From Streptomyces tubercidicus (GTDB lineage: Bacteria > Actinomycetota > Actinomycetes > Streptomycetales > Streptomycetaceae), in NCBI RefSeq assembly GCF_027497495.1, contig NZ_CP114205.1, positions 1,612,001 to 1,676,000 of the forward strand: a DNA stretch of 64,000 nt. Reading direction: 5' to 3'. Each line of letters starts with the position of its first letter. Position 1 is the stretch's first letter. Shown in pieces: positions 50,976-59,916 of the stretch. The position numbers were made by a program, and so were the translations under genes. Under the pieces are notes generated by a model. It did no database searches. It worked only from the letters and a program-made list of their open reading frames with translations, and was not told the DNA's origin.

Positions 50976-52319
50976 TCAGCCCATCGCCGCCTCCAGCTTG
51001 GCGGACGACGGGGCCAGCCGGCCCGTGCGGTGCAGTCCGTGGAGCGCGGCACTGCACGCCAGGCCCAGGGCCGGGAGGGCGATCCAGGGCAGGGCGGGCA
51101 GTCCGGCGGACCGGGAGGCGTCCAGTGCGGCGCCGGTGAGCAGATTCCCGAGGGTGATGCCGATGCCGCAGATGGTGTTGTAGAGCCCGTAGTGGGTGGC
51201 GACCAGGCGGTTCCCGGACAGCCGGACGATGGTGTCCATCTCGAACGGGTAGGTGATCATCGTGCCGAGGGCGAGCAGCAGCGCACAGAGCGCCGGCGGG
51301 ACGGCCGCGAGGGCCCAGCGACCGAGCCCCCCGGCCGGCACCGGCAGCGCCGTGGCGGCCAGCAGCGGGACGAAGGCCAGCCCCATGGTCAGCAGGCCCC
51401 GGGCGAGCGCGCGGCCCGCGGTCATCCGGGCCTTGCACCAGCGGGTCACCCTGGTCTGGCACAGGATGGTGCTCAGCCCGGACACTGCGAACATCCCGGC
51501 CACCGCCGCGGTGCCGAACTCCCCCTCGCCGCCCAGCCGCCGTACCTCCAGCGGCAGCGCCAGATAGACCTGGAACGACAGCACATACGAGCCGATCATG
51601 GCTCCGGAGAACAGCAGGAACGGACGGTTGCCCAGCACGCTCCGCCACAGGGACAGCAGACCGGCCCGCCGACGGCCACCGTCGTCGGGTGCGGCCCCGT
51701 CGGACGTGGACTCGTCAGCTGCGGCCCCGTCGGGCGCGGATTCGTCACCACGGGCCGGCAGCGCACGGATCTGCACGATGCTCAGCAGCGCGAAGATCCC
51801 GGCCGAAACCAGGCAGGTGACCCGGAAGTTGACGCCGGTGAGCACCATCCCCACCAGCGGGCCGAGCAGGATGCCCGCCTGGTAGAAGACGTTGAACAGC
51901 GCAAACGCCTCCAGCCGCCGGTCGCCCGCCGCAGCGGCCAGATAGGCCCGGACCGCCGGGTTGAACAGCGCACCGGCCAGTCCGGTGGCCGCGGAAGCCG
52001 CCAGCAGCGCGGACAGCGAGTCCACCAGCCCGAGCGTCGCGAACCCGAGCGTCCGCAGCACACAACCGGTCACGATCAGCGGCTTGTAGCCGAAGCGGTC
52101 GGCCAGCGCGCCGCCGACCAGGAACATCCCCTGCTGGCTGAAGTTACGGACCCCCAGGACCAGCCCGACCAGCCAGCCCGCCAGGCCCAGCGTCCCGGAC
52201 AGATGCGCGGCCAGATACGGCATCAGCATGTAGAAGCCGAGGTTGATGGTGAACTGATTGACCATCAACAGGCGGGCGCTGCGCTCGTAGGAACGGAACT
52301 GGGTGAGCATGCCGGTCAC
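50976..52319 (-). CDS. MFS transporter, coupled to PLP enzyme
   Basis: This 447-aa protein has 12 membrane helices and a central loop rich in Asp/Gly/Ser/Ala with a short repeat ([14 protein letters not shown] near residues 195-215). The first-half motif is [17 protein letters not shown]. It resembles multidrug or metabolite exporters of the MFS. The GTG at 52319 overlaps the TGA of the PLP enzyme gene (GTGA), so the two are translationally coupled; an ATG at 52310 is the alternative start. It is the last gene of the unit and likely exports the product of its partner. Confidence 0.85.
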   Translation of the reverse strand: MTGMLTQFRSYERSARLLMVNQFTINLGFYMLMPYLAAHLSGTLGLAGWLVGLVLGVRNFSQQGMFLVGGALADRFGYKPLIVTGCVLRTLGFATLGLVDSLSALLAASAATGLAGALFNPAVRAYLAAAAGDRRLEAFALFNVFYQAGILLGPLVGMVLTGVNFRVTCLVSAGIFALLSIVQIRALPARGDESAPDGAAADESTSDGAAPDDGGRRRAGLLSLWRSVLGNRPFLLFSGAMIGSYVLSFQVYLALPLEVRRLGGEGEFGTAAVAGMFAVSGLSTILCQTRVTRWCKARMTAGRALARGLLTMGLAFVPLLAATALPVPAGGLGRWALAAVPPALCALLLALGTMITYPFEMDTIVRLSGNRLVATHYGLYNTICGIGITLGNLLTGAALDASRSAGLPALPWIALPALGLACSAALHGLHRTGRLAPSSAKLEAAMG

Positions 52320-53539
52320 CGGGCCTCCCCCGCACCCTGGACGGCCGCCTCGCCGGGACGCCCCGCCGCGCCGGACGCGCCGAGCGGATCGAGGACCTGT
52401 GCGCACCGGCTCCAGACGGTGACCTCCCGCTCCCCCAGCCGGCTCAGGGTCTCCGGTCCGTCGGCGGGCGGGGCGTCGAGCAAGTGGTGGTCGGCGCAGT
52501 ACTGGTCGTCGTAGACGGTGCTCAGATAGCGCTGCGGCCCGTCGGGGAAGACGGCCGTGATACGGGTGCCGGCTGGTTCGGTGCGGCTCAGCCAGCCGGC
52601 CACCAGCGCGACCGCGCCGACGCTCCAGCCGCCGGTGGCGTAGTGCGAGGACGCCAGCGTGCGGCAGGCCCAGACCGCTTCGGCGGGCGCCACCCAGTGC
52701 ACCTCGCTGAACTGCTCGTAGGCGACATTGCGCGGGTAGATGCTCGAACCGAGCCCGCGCATCAGCCGGGGACGGGCGGGCTGGCCGAAGATGGTCGAGC
52801 CGATGGTGTCGACGCCGACCAGCCGCAGCTGCGGGTAGAGCTGGCGCAGCACCCGGGAGACCCCCGCGGAGTGCCCGCCGGTCCCCACACTGCACACCAG
52901 GACGTCGATATGGCCCAGCTGGGAGGCGAGTTCGAGCGCCAGCGGGAGATAGGCGGTGGTGTTGTCGGGGTTGTTGTACTGGTCCGGGCACCACGAGCCG
53001 GGGTGCGCCGCGAGCAGTCCGCGCACCCGGTCGCGGCGGGCCTGCTGCCAGCCGCCGCTGGGGTGCGGCTCGGCGACGATCTCGACCTGTGCGCCGTACG
53101 CGGTCAGCAGCCGGGTCATCGACGACTCCAGGCCGGGGTCGGTGACCAGGCTGACGGGGTGGCCGTAGACCATTCCGGCGAGCGCCAGCCCGAGGCCGAG
53201 GGTGCCGCTGGTGGATTCGATGATCCGGGCGCCGGGCTGCAACTCACCACGGGCGCGGGCCCGTTCGACCATATGAAGTCCGGGCCGGTCCTTGATGCCG
53301 CCCGGGTTACGTCCTTCGAGCTTGGCCCAGAAGCCGCGGCCGGGCGGGGTAAGCGGCTCGGAGATGTGCAGAACGGGGGTGTTGCCGACCAGACCAGGGA
53401 TGCCGGAGGCGTGTGCTGGGCCGGGCGGCGCGGAGGAGGGAACTACGGGCGAGGCCGGGGAGGCGGGGAATGCGGGAGACGCGGAGGAGGCGGGGACAGC
53501 GGGAGAGACGGAGCGGGCCGCCGTGGGGAGAGAGTGCAT
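52316..53539 (-). CDS. PLP-dependent cysteine synthase-like enzyme
   Basis: This 407-aa fold-type II PLP enzyme has [19 protein letters not shown], the Schiff-base Lys in [11 protein letters not shown], the substrate loop [15 protein letters not shown] and the phosphate-binding [16 protein letters not shown]. The asparagine loop reads ESTSGTLG and not SSTSGNTG, as in SbnA-type and other cysteine synthase relatives that use other substrates. A 45-residue Ser/Pro/Ala-rich head ([19 protein letters not shown]) precedes the domain. Coupling with an MFS transporter suggests a dedicated small-molecule pathway, for example a diaminopropionate or opine precursor. The product cannot be read from sequence. 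Confidence 0.85.
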   Translation of the reverse strand: MHSLPTAARSVSPAVPASSASPAFPASPASPVVPSSAPPGPAHASGIPGLVGNTPVLHISEPLTPPGRGFWAKLEGRNPGGIKDRPGLHMVERARARGELQPGARIIESTSGTLGLGLALAGMVYGHPVSLVTDPGLESSMTRLLTAYGAQVEIVAEPHPSGGWQQARRDRVRGLLAAHPGSWCPDQYNNPDNTTAYLPLALELASQLGHIDVLVCSVGTGGHSAGVSRVLRQLYPQLRLVGVDTIGSTIFGQPARPRLMRGLGSSIYPRNVAYEQFSEVHWVAPAEAVWACRTLASSHYATGGWSVGAVALVAGWLSRTEPAGTRITAVFPDGPQRYLSTVYDDQYCADHHLLDAPPADGPETLSRLGEREVTVWSRCAQVLDPLGASGAAGRPGEAAVQGAGEAR

Positions 53540-53620
53540 GGATTCGCTCTCGTTCGGTGGATGGATACAGGGGCGCTCAACTCGCGGCCGGCCGGGGTGG
53601 CCGGACGCGACGGCGGGCTC

Positions 53621-54157
53621 CTATATCCGGCACCGGCACAGGGCGGCGAGGGTGGTCCGCCCGCTGCGGACCGGTCTGTGCCACCCGCCCCCGCTCCCCG
53701 CGGCCGGACGCCGGGCGGCCGCGGGGCGTACGGCCCCCGCGAGGACGGCGGGCACCGCGGCCCCCTCCGCCCCCGCGGCCGGCCGCCCCTGCGGGAGATG
53801 ACCGGACGGGCCCGGCACACACGCGGCGTGATGGTGCCCGGCGTCCGCCCCGTCGGCTGCCTGGGCGGGGGCGGCGGCAACGGGGGCGCCGGCCACAGGC
53901 ATGGCGGCAACGGAGGCAGCGGCCACAGGGGCGGACCGGACCGACGAGACCGCCGCTGGTACCGGCGCGTCGTGGTGGCCGTCGGCGCCATCGGCACACG
54001 GGAGCACCACGGACAGCAGTCCGGCAACCAGGAGCAGCAGGACGGCGAACCGGCGGCGGCCTAAGCGGGCGTCCCCCGGCTCGCGGGCATCCTTCAGGAA
54101 GCGGGCACCACCAGGGAGAAGACGGAACGGAAGGCACAACGGAACGCGGACGGGCAC
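53621..54157 (-). CDS. Small secreted/membrane protein with TTA codon
   Basis: This 178-aa protein has one hydrophobic segment (RRRFAVLLLLVAGLLSVVLP, residues about 34-53) followed by ADGHHDAPVPA and an Ala/Pro/Val-rich exported part with GHHHAACVPG, ending in TTLAALCRCRI. The layout resembles DUF6153-type small secreted proteins. Codon 32 (54062-54064) is TTA, which would make it bldA-dependent. I chose the GTG at 54157 with GGAGG 4 bases upstream. It is upstream of the PLP enzyme gene on the same strand. Confidence 0.6.
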   Translation of the reverse strand: MPVRVPLCLPFRLLPGGARFLKDAREPGDARLGRRRFAVLLLLVAGLLSVVLPCADGADGHHDAPVPAAVSSVRSAPVAAASVAAMPVAGAPVAAAPAQAADGADAGHHHAACVPGPSGHLPQGRPAAGAEGAAVPAVLAGAVRPAAARRPAAGSGGGWHRPVRSGRTTLAALCRCRI

Positions 54158-54282
54158 AGGGCCTCCGTGAGACTGCCGCCGCGCCGGAGCAGAACACACA
54201 CGGCAGACGGGCAGACGGGCAGACGGCATCGGCAGGGGATCGATCCGGAATCGTCCGGAATCGGCTGGAACCCGGCCGGAAT

Positions 54283-54717
54283 CTAGACCTGCTGCACCAC
54301 GGAGCCCGTTACGTTGCGCAACGGTGGCAGGGCGGCGGCACGAGCACCCGCGGACGTCCCCGAACGGCTCTGCGCCCACGGATGCCGGGAGGAGTCCGCC
54401 GCAGGAGTCGGGCACGGCAACGCCATCGCCGCGCCCTGCTGGGGCTGGCCCGACACACACAGCTCGTCGGAGTGGTGCCCGGGGTGCTCCGGCTGCCCGG
54501 AGTGGCCGCTGTGTTCGGGGGCGAGCCAGGCGCCGGACTCCGTGGCGGCGGACGCCGCGGCCGGCATGGCGTTCACCAGGTGGCCCTCGGCGGTCTCCGC
54601 CCGCGCCCCGTGGGCGACCAGCACGCTGAACAGCAAGGCGGCCAGCCACAGCACACGAAACGGAACCGCTGAACCGCGGCTCCGCATCCCGCTGCTGGCC
54701 GACCTGACCGTTGCCAT
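54283..54717 (-). CDS. Small secreted His-rich protein, DUF6153-like
   Basis: This 144-aa protein has an export signal (PFRVLWLAALLFSVLVAHGARA) and a mature part with repeated His motifs, PEHSGHSGQPEHPGHHSDEL, then two Cys (ELCVSGQPQQG, ALPCPTPA). His/Cys spacing like this suits metal binding. The ATG at 54717 is the natural start, though no strong ribosome binding site precedes it. It is first of the candidate four-gene unit that ends in the MFS transporter, with gaps of 125, 81 and -4 bp. The family assignment is tentative. Confidence 0.6.
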   Translation of the reverse strand: MATVRSASSGMRSRGSAVPFRVLWLAALLFSVLVAHGARAETAEGHLVNAMPAAASAATESGAWLAPEHSGHSGQPEHPGHHSDELCVSGQPQQGAAMALPCPTPAADSSRHPWAQSRSGTSAGARAAALPPLRNVTGSVVQQV

Positions 54718-54841
54718 GGCGCGATCGTAACCGCGACGGCGGGCCGTTGCCGGTATCCCCGCACCCGCAGGCGCATTTCGGCCGGTCGGCGAGGCGCGGC
54801 CGGGGTGCGCGTCAGCGCCTCGCCACTTCGTTGACGGCGTG

Positions 54842-55399
54842 TCAGGCCATGGACATCGCGGAGGAAGCCGCCGGAGTGGCCTCGGCTGCGGTCGCGGCGG
54901 CCTCCTCCCGCACGGGCTCGACGAGCGGCTCGACCGGTACGGCCGGGGGCACCGCCGGCTGACCCTTCGCGTCGGGCACGCTGCGCAGCGGGGTGCGGCT
55001 GGTCAGCGGCGTCTTACGGGCCGCCTCGACCCGGCGGGTGAACCAGATGACCTTGCCGTCCGGGGTGCCACAGGTTCCCCAACTGTCACTCAGCGCCGCC
55101 ACCGTGGAGAGCCCGCCACCGCCCGCACTGAGCAGTTTCGGCAGCCGTGGCCCCTGATCGGCGACGGAGGCCGTGAGGTGACGGCCGGTCCAGCGGAGTT
55201 CGACGACACACGGGGCGTCCGGGCCGATATGGCGATGGACGTTGGTCAGGAGTTCCGCCACTCCCCGGCACACGGGCGCGATATGCAGCTCAAGATCCCA
55301 GTACCGCAGATGCGCAGCCAGAATCCGCCGGATCTGCGGCACACGCTCCGCCGAAGCATGCAGTTCGACCGTGTAGTGCCGGTCGCCGGGAAGTGTCAT
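54842..55399 (-). CDS. HATPase_c_2 anti-sigma-like ATP-binding protein
   Basis: This 185-aa protein is a second GHKL ATPase of the RsbW-like group. The N box is PVCRGVAELLTNVHRHIGPD, G1 is ASVADQGPRLP and G2 lies in GGGGLSTVAALSDSWGTCG with a final GKVIWFTRRV strand. The N-box His-Arg-His replaces the more usual His-A pattern, and a 45-residue Pro/Ala/Glu-rich tail follows. I set the start at the ATG at 55399 with AGGAG upstream; a GTG at 55435 is possible. The spacer upstream has an inverted repeat GGGTCA-N10-TGACCC at 55488-55509. Confidence 0.85.
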   Translation of the reverse strand: MTLPGDRHYTVELHASAERVPQIRRILAAHLRYWDLELHIAPVCRGVAELLTNVHRHIGPDAPCVVELRWTGRHLTASVADQGPRLPKLLSAGGGGLSTVAALSDSWGTCGTPDGKVIWFTRRVEAARKTPLTSRTPLRSVPDAKGQPAVPPAVPVEPLVEPVREEAAATAAEATPAASSAMSMA

Positions 55400-55623
55400 G
55401 TCGTGGCTCCTCACCGCGAGGCTCACGCCCTTCACCTCGTTGGACCAACGAACCCCGAATCACGAAGAGTGAGCATTAATCACGTATGGGTCATTTGTCA
55501 TGGTGACCCCGTATGGCGGGTTGCGCAACTGATCTTGGGTTAGGGGAGCCGCCGCGACAGCGCGGCGAGGCCCGCCGGCCCACGGTCAACGCGCGTGCCA
55601 GTAACAGGAGTACGGGCGACGCG

Positions 55624-56010
55624 CTAACGGGTCTCCAGCCGTAGCTCGACTTCCTTCTCCTGATCACCGGCGGCCGTCCCGAGGACGTGGACGGCGAACG
55701 CGGACTCCAGGCCCTTGCACAGCTGATCGACCGCCCAGTAGCCGCCCTGGAGGCTGACCAGGACGGGCGCGGTCAGCCGGCGGGGCTCGGCCGCGGCCTT
55801 GCGCTCACTCACATCGAAGGTCGAGGTCCACACGGTCGAACCCGCCCCGGCCACCTCCTCGGGCACATCGTCCGCCGCCCGGTCGGAGCTGAAGGAGGTG
55901 CGCAGCGCGCTGAAGACGGCGTGCGCGTCCTGGGTCGCACAGCTCTCCAGCTCCACCATCACCTCGGCCGATACATGTTCCGCGTGTGACGCCTGTTTCG
56001 CGCTGTTCAC
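55624..56010 (-). CDS. Small conserved protein of unknown function
   Basis: The 128-aa protein has an alpha/beta pattern: ASHAEHVSAEVMVELESCAT, AHAVFSALRTSFSSDRAADD, TVWTSTFDVSERKAA, TAPVLVSLQGGYWAVDQLCKG and a final AVHVLGTAAGDQEKEVELRL strand. I recognise no catalytic motif. The GTG start has GAAGG 7 bases upstream. It is divergent from the lipase gene with 238 bp between, and it has typical host codon bias, so it is a real gene. Confidence 0.65.
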   Translation of the reverse strand: MNSAKQASHAEHVSAEVMVELESCATQDAHAVFSALRTSFSSDRAADDVPEEVAGAGSTVWTSTFDVSERKAAAEPRRLTAPVLVSLQGGYWAVDQLCKGLESAFAVHVLGTAAGDQEKEVELRLETR

Positions 56011-56248
56011 TATGGGGCCTTCCTCTGTGGACCTTCCTCCGGGGGCTGAACGCTTCCAGGCTCGCCCGGCGGCCGGGTGTGTGCGACCGGAGGCACGAAC
56101 GAGTGGTTTGAACGGACGGCAACCGCAGGGACCCGATCGGGGGATTACGCTGTGTAGTCAGTGCGAGCGGTCTGTGATCGAAGATTCCTCATGCGCAGCG
56201 TTCGGCCCTCGCAGCAGCCATCGTCGACCCCAGCCAGAGGAGCCCTCG

Positions 56249-57067
56249 TTGACCAGCGCCACGATCGACCAGAAAGCCACCGCCTACACCGTCCGCCATG
56301 CGCTCTGTATGGCGCGCGCCTCCGAACTCGCCTACAAGGACGAGCAGACCATCGAAGCCACCGCCCGGGAATGGGGCTTCGACCGGGTGCGCCATCACCA
56401 CACCACGTTCCGCCCGCCGTTCCCCCTGGAGGACACCCAGGCGTACACCCTTGGCGGGCACAGCATGATCATCACCAGCTTCCGGGGGACGGAGCCGGTG
56501 AAACTGCGCGACTGGCTGTCCGACGCCACCACACCGCCGTGGCCGGGCCCCGGCGGCAAGGGCTATATCCACTACGGCTTCGGCGAGGCGCTGGAGTCCG
56601 TCTGGCCACAGGTCCGCGCCGCCATCGACGCGTTCCGCGACAACCGCCAGACGGTGTGGTTCACCGGCCACAGCCTCGGCGGGGCGCTGGCGATGCTGGC
56701 CGGCGCGCGGCTGCATTTCGAGGAACCGCATGTGACGGCCAACGGCGTCTACACCTTCGGCCAGCCACGCACCTGCGACCGGCAGCTGTCCAAGGAGTTC
56801 AACACGGCCTTCTCCGACCGCATGTACCGCTTCGTCAACAACAACGACATCGTGCCGCAACTCCCCCCGGAGCCGGCCTTCCACCATGTCTCCGCCCTGC
56901 GCTACATCGACGCGCAGGGCGCCATCCACCACACCATGCCCCTGCTCAGCGGCCTGCTCGACCGCGCCCAGGGCCTCACCGCCGATCTCCTCGCCCCCGC
57001 CTCCGACGGGGTCCGGGACCACTTCATGGACGCCTACGTCAACGCATTGGAGAGAAACCAGAACTGA
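56249..57067 (+). CDS. Class 3 lipase-like alpha/beta hydrolase
   Basis: This 272-aa hydrolase has the class 3 triad: Ser142 in FTGHSLGGALAML, Asp200 in NNNDIVPQLP and probably His258 in VRDHFMDAYVN. HSMIITSFRGTEPVKLRDWL is the usual class 3 core. It lacks a signal peptide, so it acts inside the cell or is exported otherwise. I chose the TTG at 56249 with AGAGGAG upstream; no ATG/GTG in the open frame gives a family-like N-terminus (LTSATIDQKATAYTVRHALC). Directly after the stop, a GGA-CCC-GGC tract begins at 57097. Confidence 0.85.
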   Translation: MTSATIDQKATAYTVRHALCMARASELAYKDEQTIEATAREWGFDRVRHHHTTFRPPFPLEDTQAYTLGGHSMIITSFRGTEPVKLRDWLSDATTPPWPGPGGKGYIHYGFGEALESVWPQVRAAIDAFRDNRQTVWFTGHSLGGALAMLAGARLHFEEPHVTANGVYTFGQPRTCDRQLSKEFNTAFSDRMYRFVNNNDIVPQLPPEPAFHHVSALRYIDAQGAIHHTMPLLSGLLDRAQGLTADLLAPASDGVRDHFMDAYVNALERNQN

Positions 57068-57096
57068 GCGGGGAGGGCGATGGCCGGTCCCGTCCC

Positions 57097-57163
57097 GGCG
57101 GACCGGGCGGCCCCGGCGGACCCCGCGGACCCGGCGGACCCGGCGGACCCAGCGGACCCGGCG
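57097..57163. repeat. 9-bp GGCGGACCC-type tandem repeat
   Basis: Seven imperfect 9-base units (GGCGGACCC, GGCGGCCCC, CGCGGACCC, AGCGGACCC) lie between the lipase stop and the VOC gene. Read in the frame offset from the lipase they give collagen-like GGPGGPRGPGG. Confidence 0.8.
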
Positions 57164-57209
57164 CGGAGACGGAACCGGCCGCTGCCCCTCCGGACCGGCT
57201 GCTGGCCGG

Positions 57210-57611
57210 TCAGAGCGGCTGGGTGAGGTTGAGCGCGTTGCCGTCCGGGTCCTGGATATGGGCGACCCGCTGGCCCCAGGGCATGTCGTTGGCCGGGCCC
57301 TGCACCGTTCCGCCGAGCGACTCGACCCGGTCCAGGAGTACATCGACGTCCTCCACGGCGATGCTGATCGCGATCCGGGTCGGCGCGCCGGTCTCGACGT
57401 TCGGGTCCGTCACAAGGACCAGCTCCGAACCACCAATCCGCAGCCCAACGAAGAAGACCGGCCCCTCCTCGGGCACCCGGGTGAACTCCTCGGCCCCGAC
57501 CAGCTCACGATAGAAGGCGTGCAACCGGTCGAGATCAGGGGTAACGATCACCGGCTGGACGGCGGCGGGGTTGGGAACGGGGGCGGGGGCGTCGGGTGAA
57601 GTGGCAGACAT
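57210..57611 (-). CDS. VOC family (glyoxalase/bleomycin resistance) protein
   Basis: This 133-aa protein is one VOC module pair: PVIVTPDLDRLHAFYRELVG, FFVGLRIGGSELVLVTDP, TRIAISIAVEDVDVLLDRVE and VAHIQDPDGNALNLTQPL with the final metal-ligand Glu replaced by the D-P-D-G-N pattern of many family members. It may bind a small ligand or act on a metabolite; no substrate can be named. An N-terminal Ala/Pro stretch is flexible. It is convergent with the lipase gene. Confidence 0.85.
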   Translation of the reverse strand: MSATSPDAPAPVPNPAAVQPVIVTPDLDRLHAFYRELVGAEEFTRVPEEGPVFFVGLRIGGSELVLVTDPNVETGAPTRIAISIAVEDVDVLLDRVESLGGTVQGPANDMPWGQRVAHIQDPDGNALNLTQPL

Positions 57612-58551
57612 GGCGTCCTCCGGGGTGTGGCCTGTGCGGTCGATGAGGTAGACCGCGCCCGGCTTGCCGATTCATCGGTGGCGGTGGGAGGAGATCGCCG
57701 GGCGGGGGGCGGAAATGCGTGCCCGTTGCTGCCCCGCTCGCGCCGTCGCCGCCGCCATCGGGCACACTCCCCATCACCTTCCAGCTCCCCGCCCCCGCCC
57801 CCGCCAGCCCTCTCCTGCGCCCGGTCCCGGTCGTGGCCCCTGGCCCCGATCCTGACCCTGGCACCGGCCCTGGTCCCCTTCCGCCCCGGTCCTGGTCCTG
57901 CCCCGGTCGTGGCCGTGGCCCTGACGGCTGTGCCTGGCCCGTCCCGATCCTGGCCCTGGCCCTGGCCCCGGATCCTGTCCCTGCCCGAGATCCCGGCCCT
58001 GCCCCCGCCCTGGCCCTGGCCCTAACCGCTGAGCCTGGCCCCCGTCCCGATCCTGGCCCCAGCCCTACCCCGACCTCGTCCTGCGCCCACCCCGGTCCCG
58101 GTCCTGGCCCCCGTCATGACGACCATGGCCAGGATCCAGGCGGCCCCTCGCTCCCCCGGCGCGGCCAAATCCAGCCATGCGCCCGCCTCTCCCGAAGCCC
58201 CCAAAGGCCCCCGGAGACCCCCGAGGCCCGTTCGTCCCGCTCCTCCCCCGCACAGTCCGTACGCGGCCCCGCCCATCGCCAGTCGTGCACGGACTCGCCA
58301 CGCACCTGCCGCTGACCTGCCGAAACGTGTCGGACGCAGCGGCCGCCACGCCCAACCGGGAGCCCGGCCCCCTGCCCGGCCGAAAGGCGGTCGGGCGCCC
58401 TCGGCGACGGCGGACACGCGCCGCTGAGCCGTCCGGACGCACATGGTTGCTACGGGCATCGAGCTGGACGGATCATCCGTACGGAACGCCGTACGTACGC
58501 AAGTACGGAGGGACGGGTTGACCGCACCGGGACGACGTGAGGAGAGCCACC
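57612..58551. other. Gene-free region with low-complexity CCTGG-type tract
   Basis: No gene is supported in these 940 bases. From about 57780 to 58110 the plus strand is a degenerate array of CCTGGCCC, CCGGTCC and CCCGATCC words. All six frames through it give only Pro/Gly/Leu/Ala/Arg repeats. The flank to 58430 holds an open frame (58116-58427) with poor start context and Arg/Pro-rich text that I do not accept. The promoter of the esterase gene should lie near 58450-58540. Confidence 0.5.
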
Positions 58552-59745
58552 GTGGAACCAGCCACCGTGAACGGCTACTGCGCACCGGAATTCGTCGGCG
58601 TACGGGAGGCGTTCGAGCGGAACTTCAGGGAGCACGGTGAGGTCGGTGCGGCGGTCACGGTGATGCTGGACGGCGAGGCGGTGGTGGATCTGTGGGGCGG
58701 CCACGCGGATGCGGCCGGGACCCGTCCCTGGGAGCGCGACACGCTGGTCAATGTCTACTCGACGTCCAAGGGGATGACCGCGCTGTGCGCCCATCTCCTC
58801 GTGGATCGGGGGGAGTTGGACCTGGATGCGCCGGTGAGCCGGTACTGGCCGGAGTTCGGGCAGGCCGGCAAGGAGGACATACCGGTGCGCTGGCTGCTGA
58901 GCCACCGAGCCGGACTGATCGCACCCCGTGAGCCGCTGCCCGCCGGGCACGCCTATGACTGGGACCGGGTGTGTGCCGTCCTGGCAGCCACCCCACCGTG
59001 GTGGGAGCCGGGCACCGCGCAGGGCTATCACGCGGTGACCTTCGGATACCTCGTGGGCGAGGTCGTACGGCGGATCACCGGGCAGTCCCTCGGCGCGTTC
59101 CTGCAGAGCGAGATCACCGGGTCGCTGGGAGCGCGGGTGTTCATCGGCACCCCCGCCGAGGAGCACGCCCGCTGTGCCGACATGGTCGGGCAGCTGGACG
59201 AGGCGCGGATCGCCGAGCAGTTCCCCGGGGTGCCGAAGCCGCCATTCCGGTCGCTCGCCGACCATCCGCTGGCCATCGTGATGCTGGCGCTGACGTATAT
59301 CCCCACCGGCGACGTCAACAGTGCCGCCTACCGGTCCGCCGAGATCCCGGCGGGCAATGCGCATGCCGGTGCGCACGGGCTGGCGACGGTGTACGACGCG
59401 CTGGCGGGCGGCAGGCTCGTCGGGCGCGGCACCCTGGAGGCGATGCGGCGGTCGCAGAGCCTGCCGGGCGAGCGTGATCTGACGATCGATGCGCTCGCCC
59501 CGGCCGGGTACGAGCACCGCTGGGGCCTCGGCTACATGCTCAACCACCAAGGCCAGGCGGGACCCAACCCACGGGCGTTCGGGCACGGTGGCGCGGGCGG
59601 CTCCTTCGCCTTCGCCGATCCGGAGAACCGGCTGTCGTATGCGTACGCCATGAACAAGTACGGCGGTGGCACGACGGGCCAGGACCCGCGCAACGCCGGG
59701 CTGGTCAGGGCGGTGTACCGGGCGCTGGACCAGCGCTGGAGCTGA
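58552..59745 (+). CDS. Serine hydrolase, beta-lactamase-fold esterase
   Basis: This 397-aa protein has the class C beta-lactamase/esterase fold. The Ser70-x-x-Lys73 pair is in VYSTSKGMTALCAH, the Tyr element in QGYHAVTFGYLVGEVV and the late loop in FGHGGAGGSFAFADP. The absence of the classic Tyr-x-Asn and Lys-Thr-Gly motifs points to an EstB-like esterase rather than a true beta-lactamase. It has no signal peptide. The GTG at 58552 has GAGGAG 8 bases upstream. A hairpin follows the gene. Confidence 0.9.
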   Translation: MEPATVNGYCAPEFVGVREAFERNFREHGEVGAAVTVMLDGEAVVDLWGGHADAAGTRPWERDTLVNVYSTSKGMTALCAHLLVDRGELDLDAPVSRYWPEFGQAGKEDIPVRWLLSHRAGLIAPREPLPAGHAYDWDRVCAVLAATPPWWEPGTAQGYHAVTFGYLVGEVVRRITGQSLGAFLQSEITGSLGARVFIGTPAEEHARCADMVGQLDEARIAEQFPGVPKPPFRSLADHPLAIVMLALTYIPTGDVNSAAYRSAEIPAGNAHAGAHGLATVYDALAGGRLVGRGTLEAMRRSQSLPGERDLTIDALAPAGYEHRWGLGYMLNHQGQAGPNPRAFGHGGAGGSFAFADPENRLSYAYAMNKYGGGTTGQDPRNAGLVRAVYRALDQRWS

Positions 59746-59866
59746 CGCCAGGCGATGCGCGCCAGGGAGTGTGAGTCCATGTCCCAGGCGGCGTGCGTAC
59801 ACCGCGGCTGTGATCAAAGCCCGCGCGCTGCCGGGCCTGAACCGGACGGCAGGCGAGTCATGCCGA

Positions 59867-59899
59867 GGGCCTGTCCGGCAGATCTTGCCGGACAGGCCC
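59867..59899. terminator. Bidirectional hairpin terminator
   Basis: Perfect 14-bp arms GGGCCTGTCCGGCA (59867-59880) and TGCCGGACAGGCCC (59886-59899), loop GATCT, between the convergent esterase and DUF1062 genes. Confidence 0.88.
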
Positions 59900-59916
59900 C
59901 TCGCGCCGAGGAAGGC

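Noticed and set aside
58116..58427. A 103-codon Pro/Arg-rich frame in the gene-free region before the esterase
   Set aside because: No ribosome binding site, and third-position bias is no better than that of the other frames.
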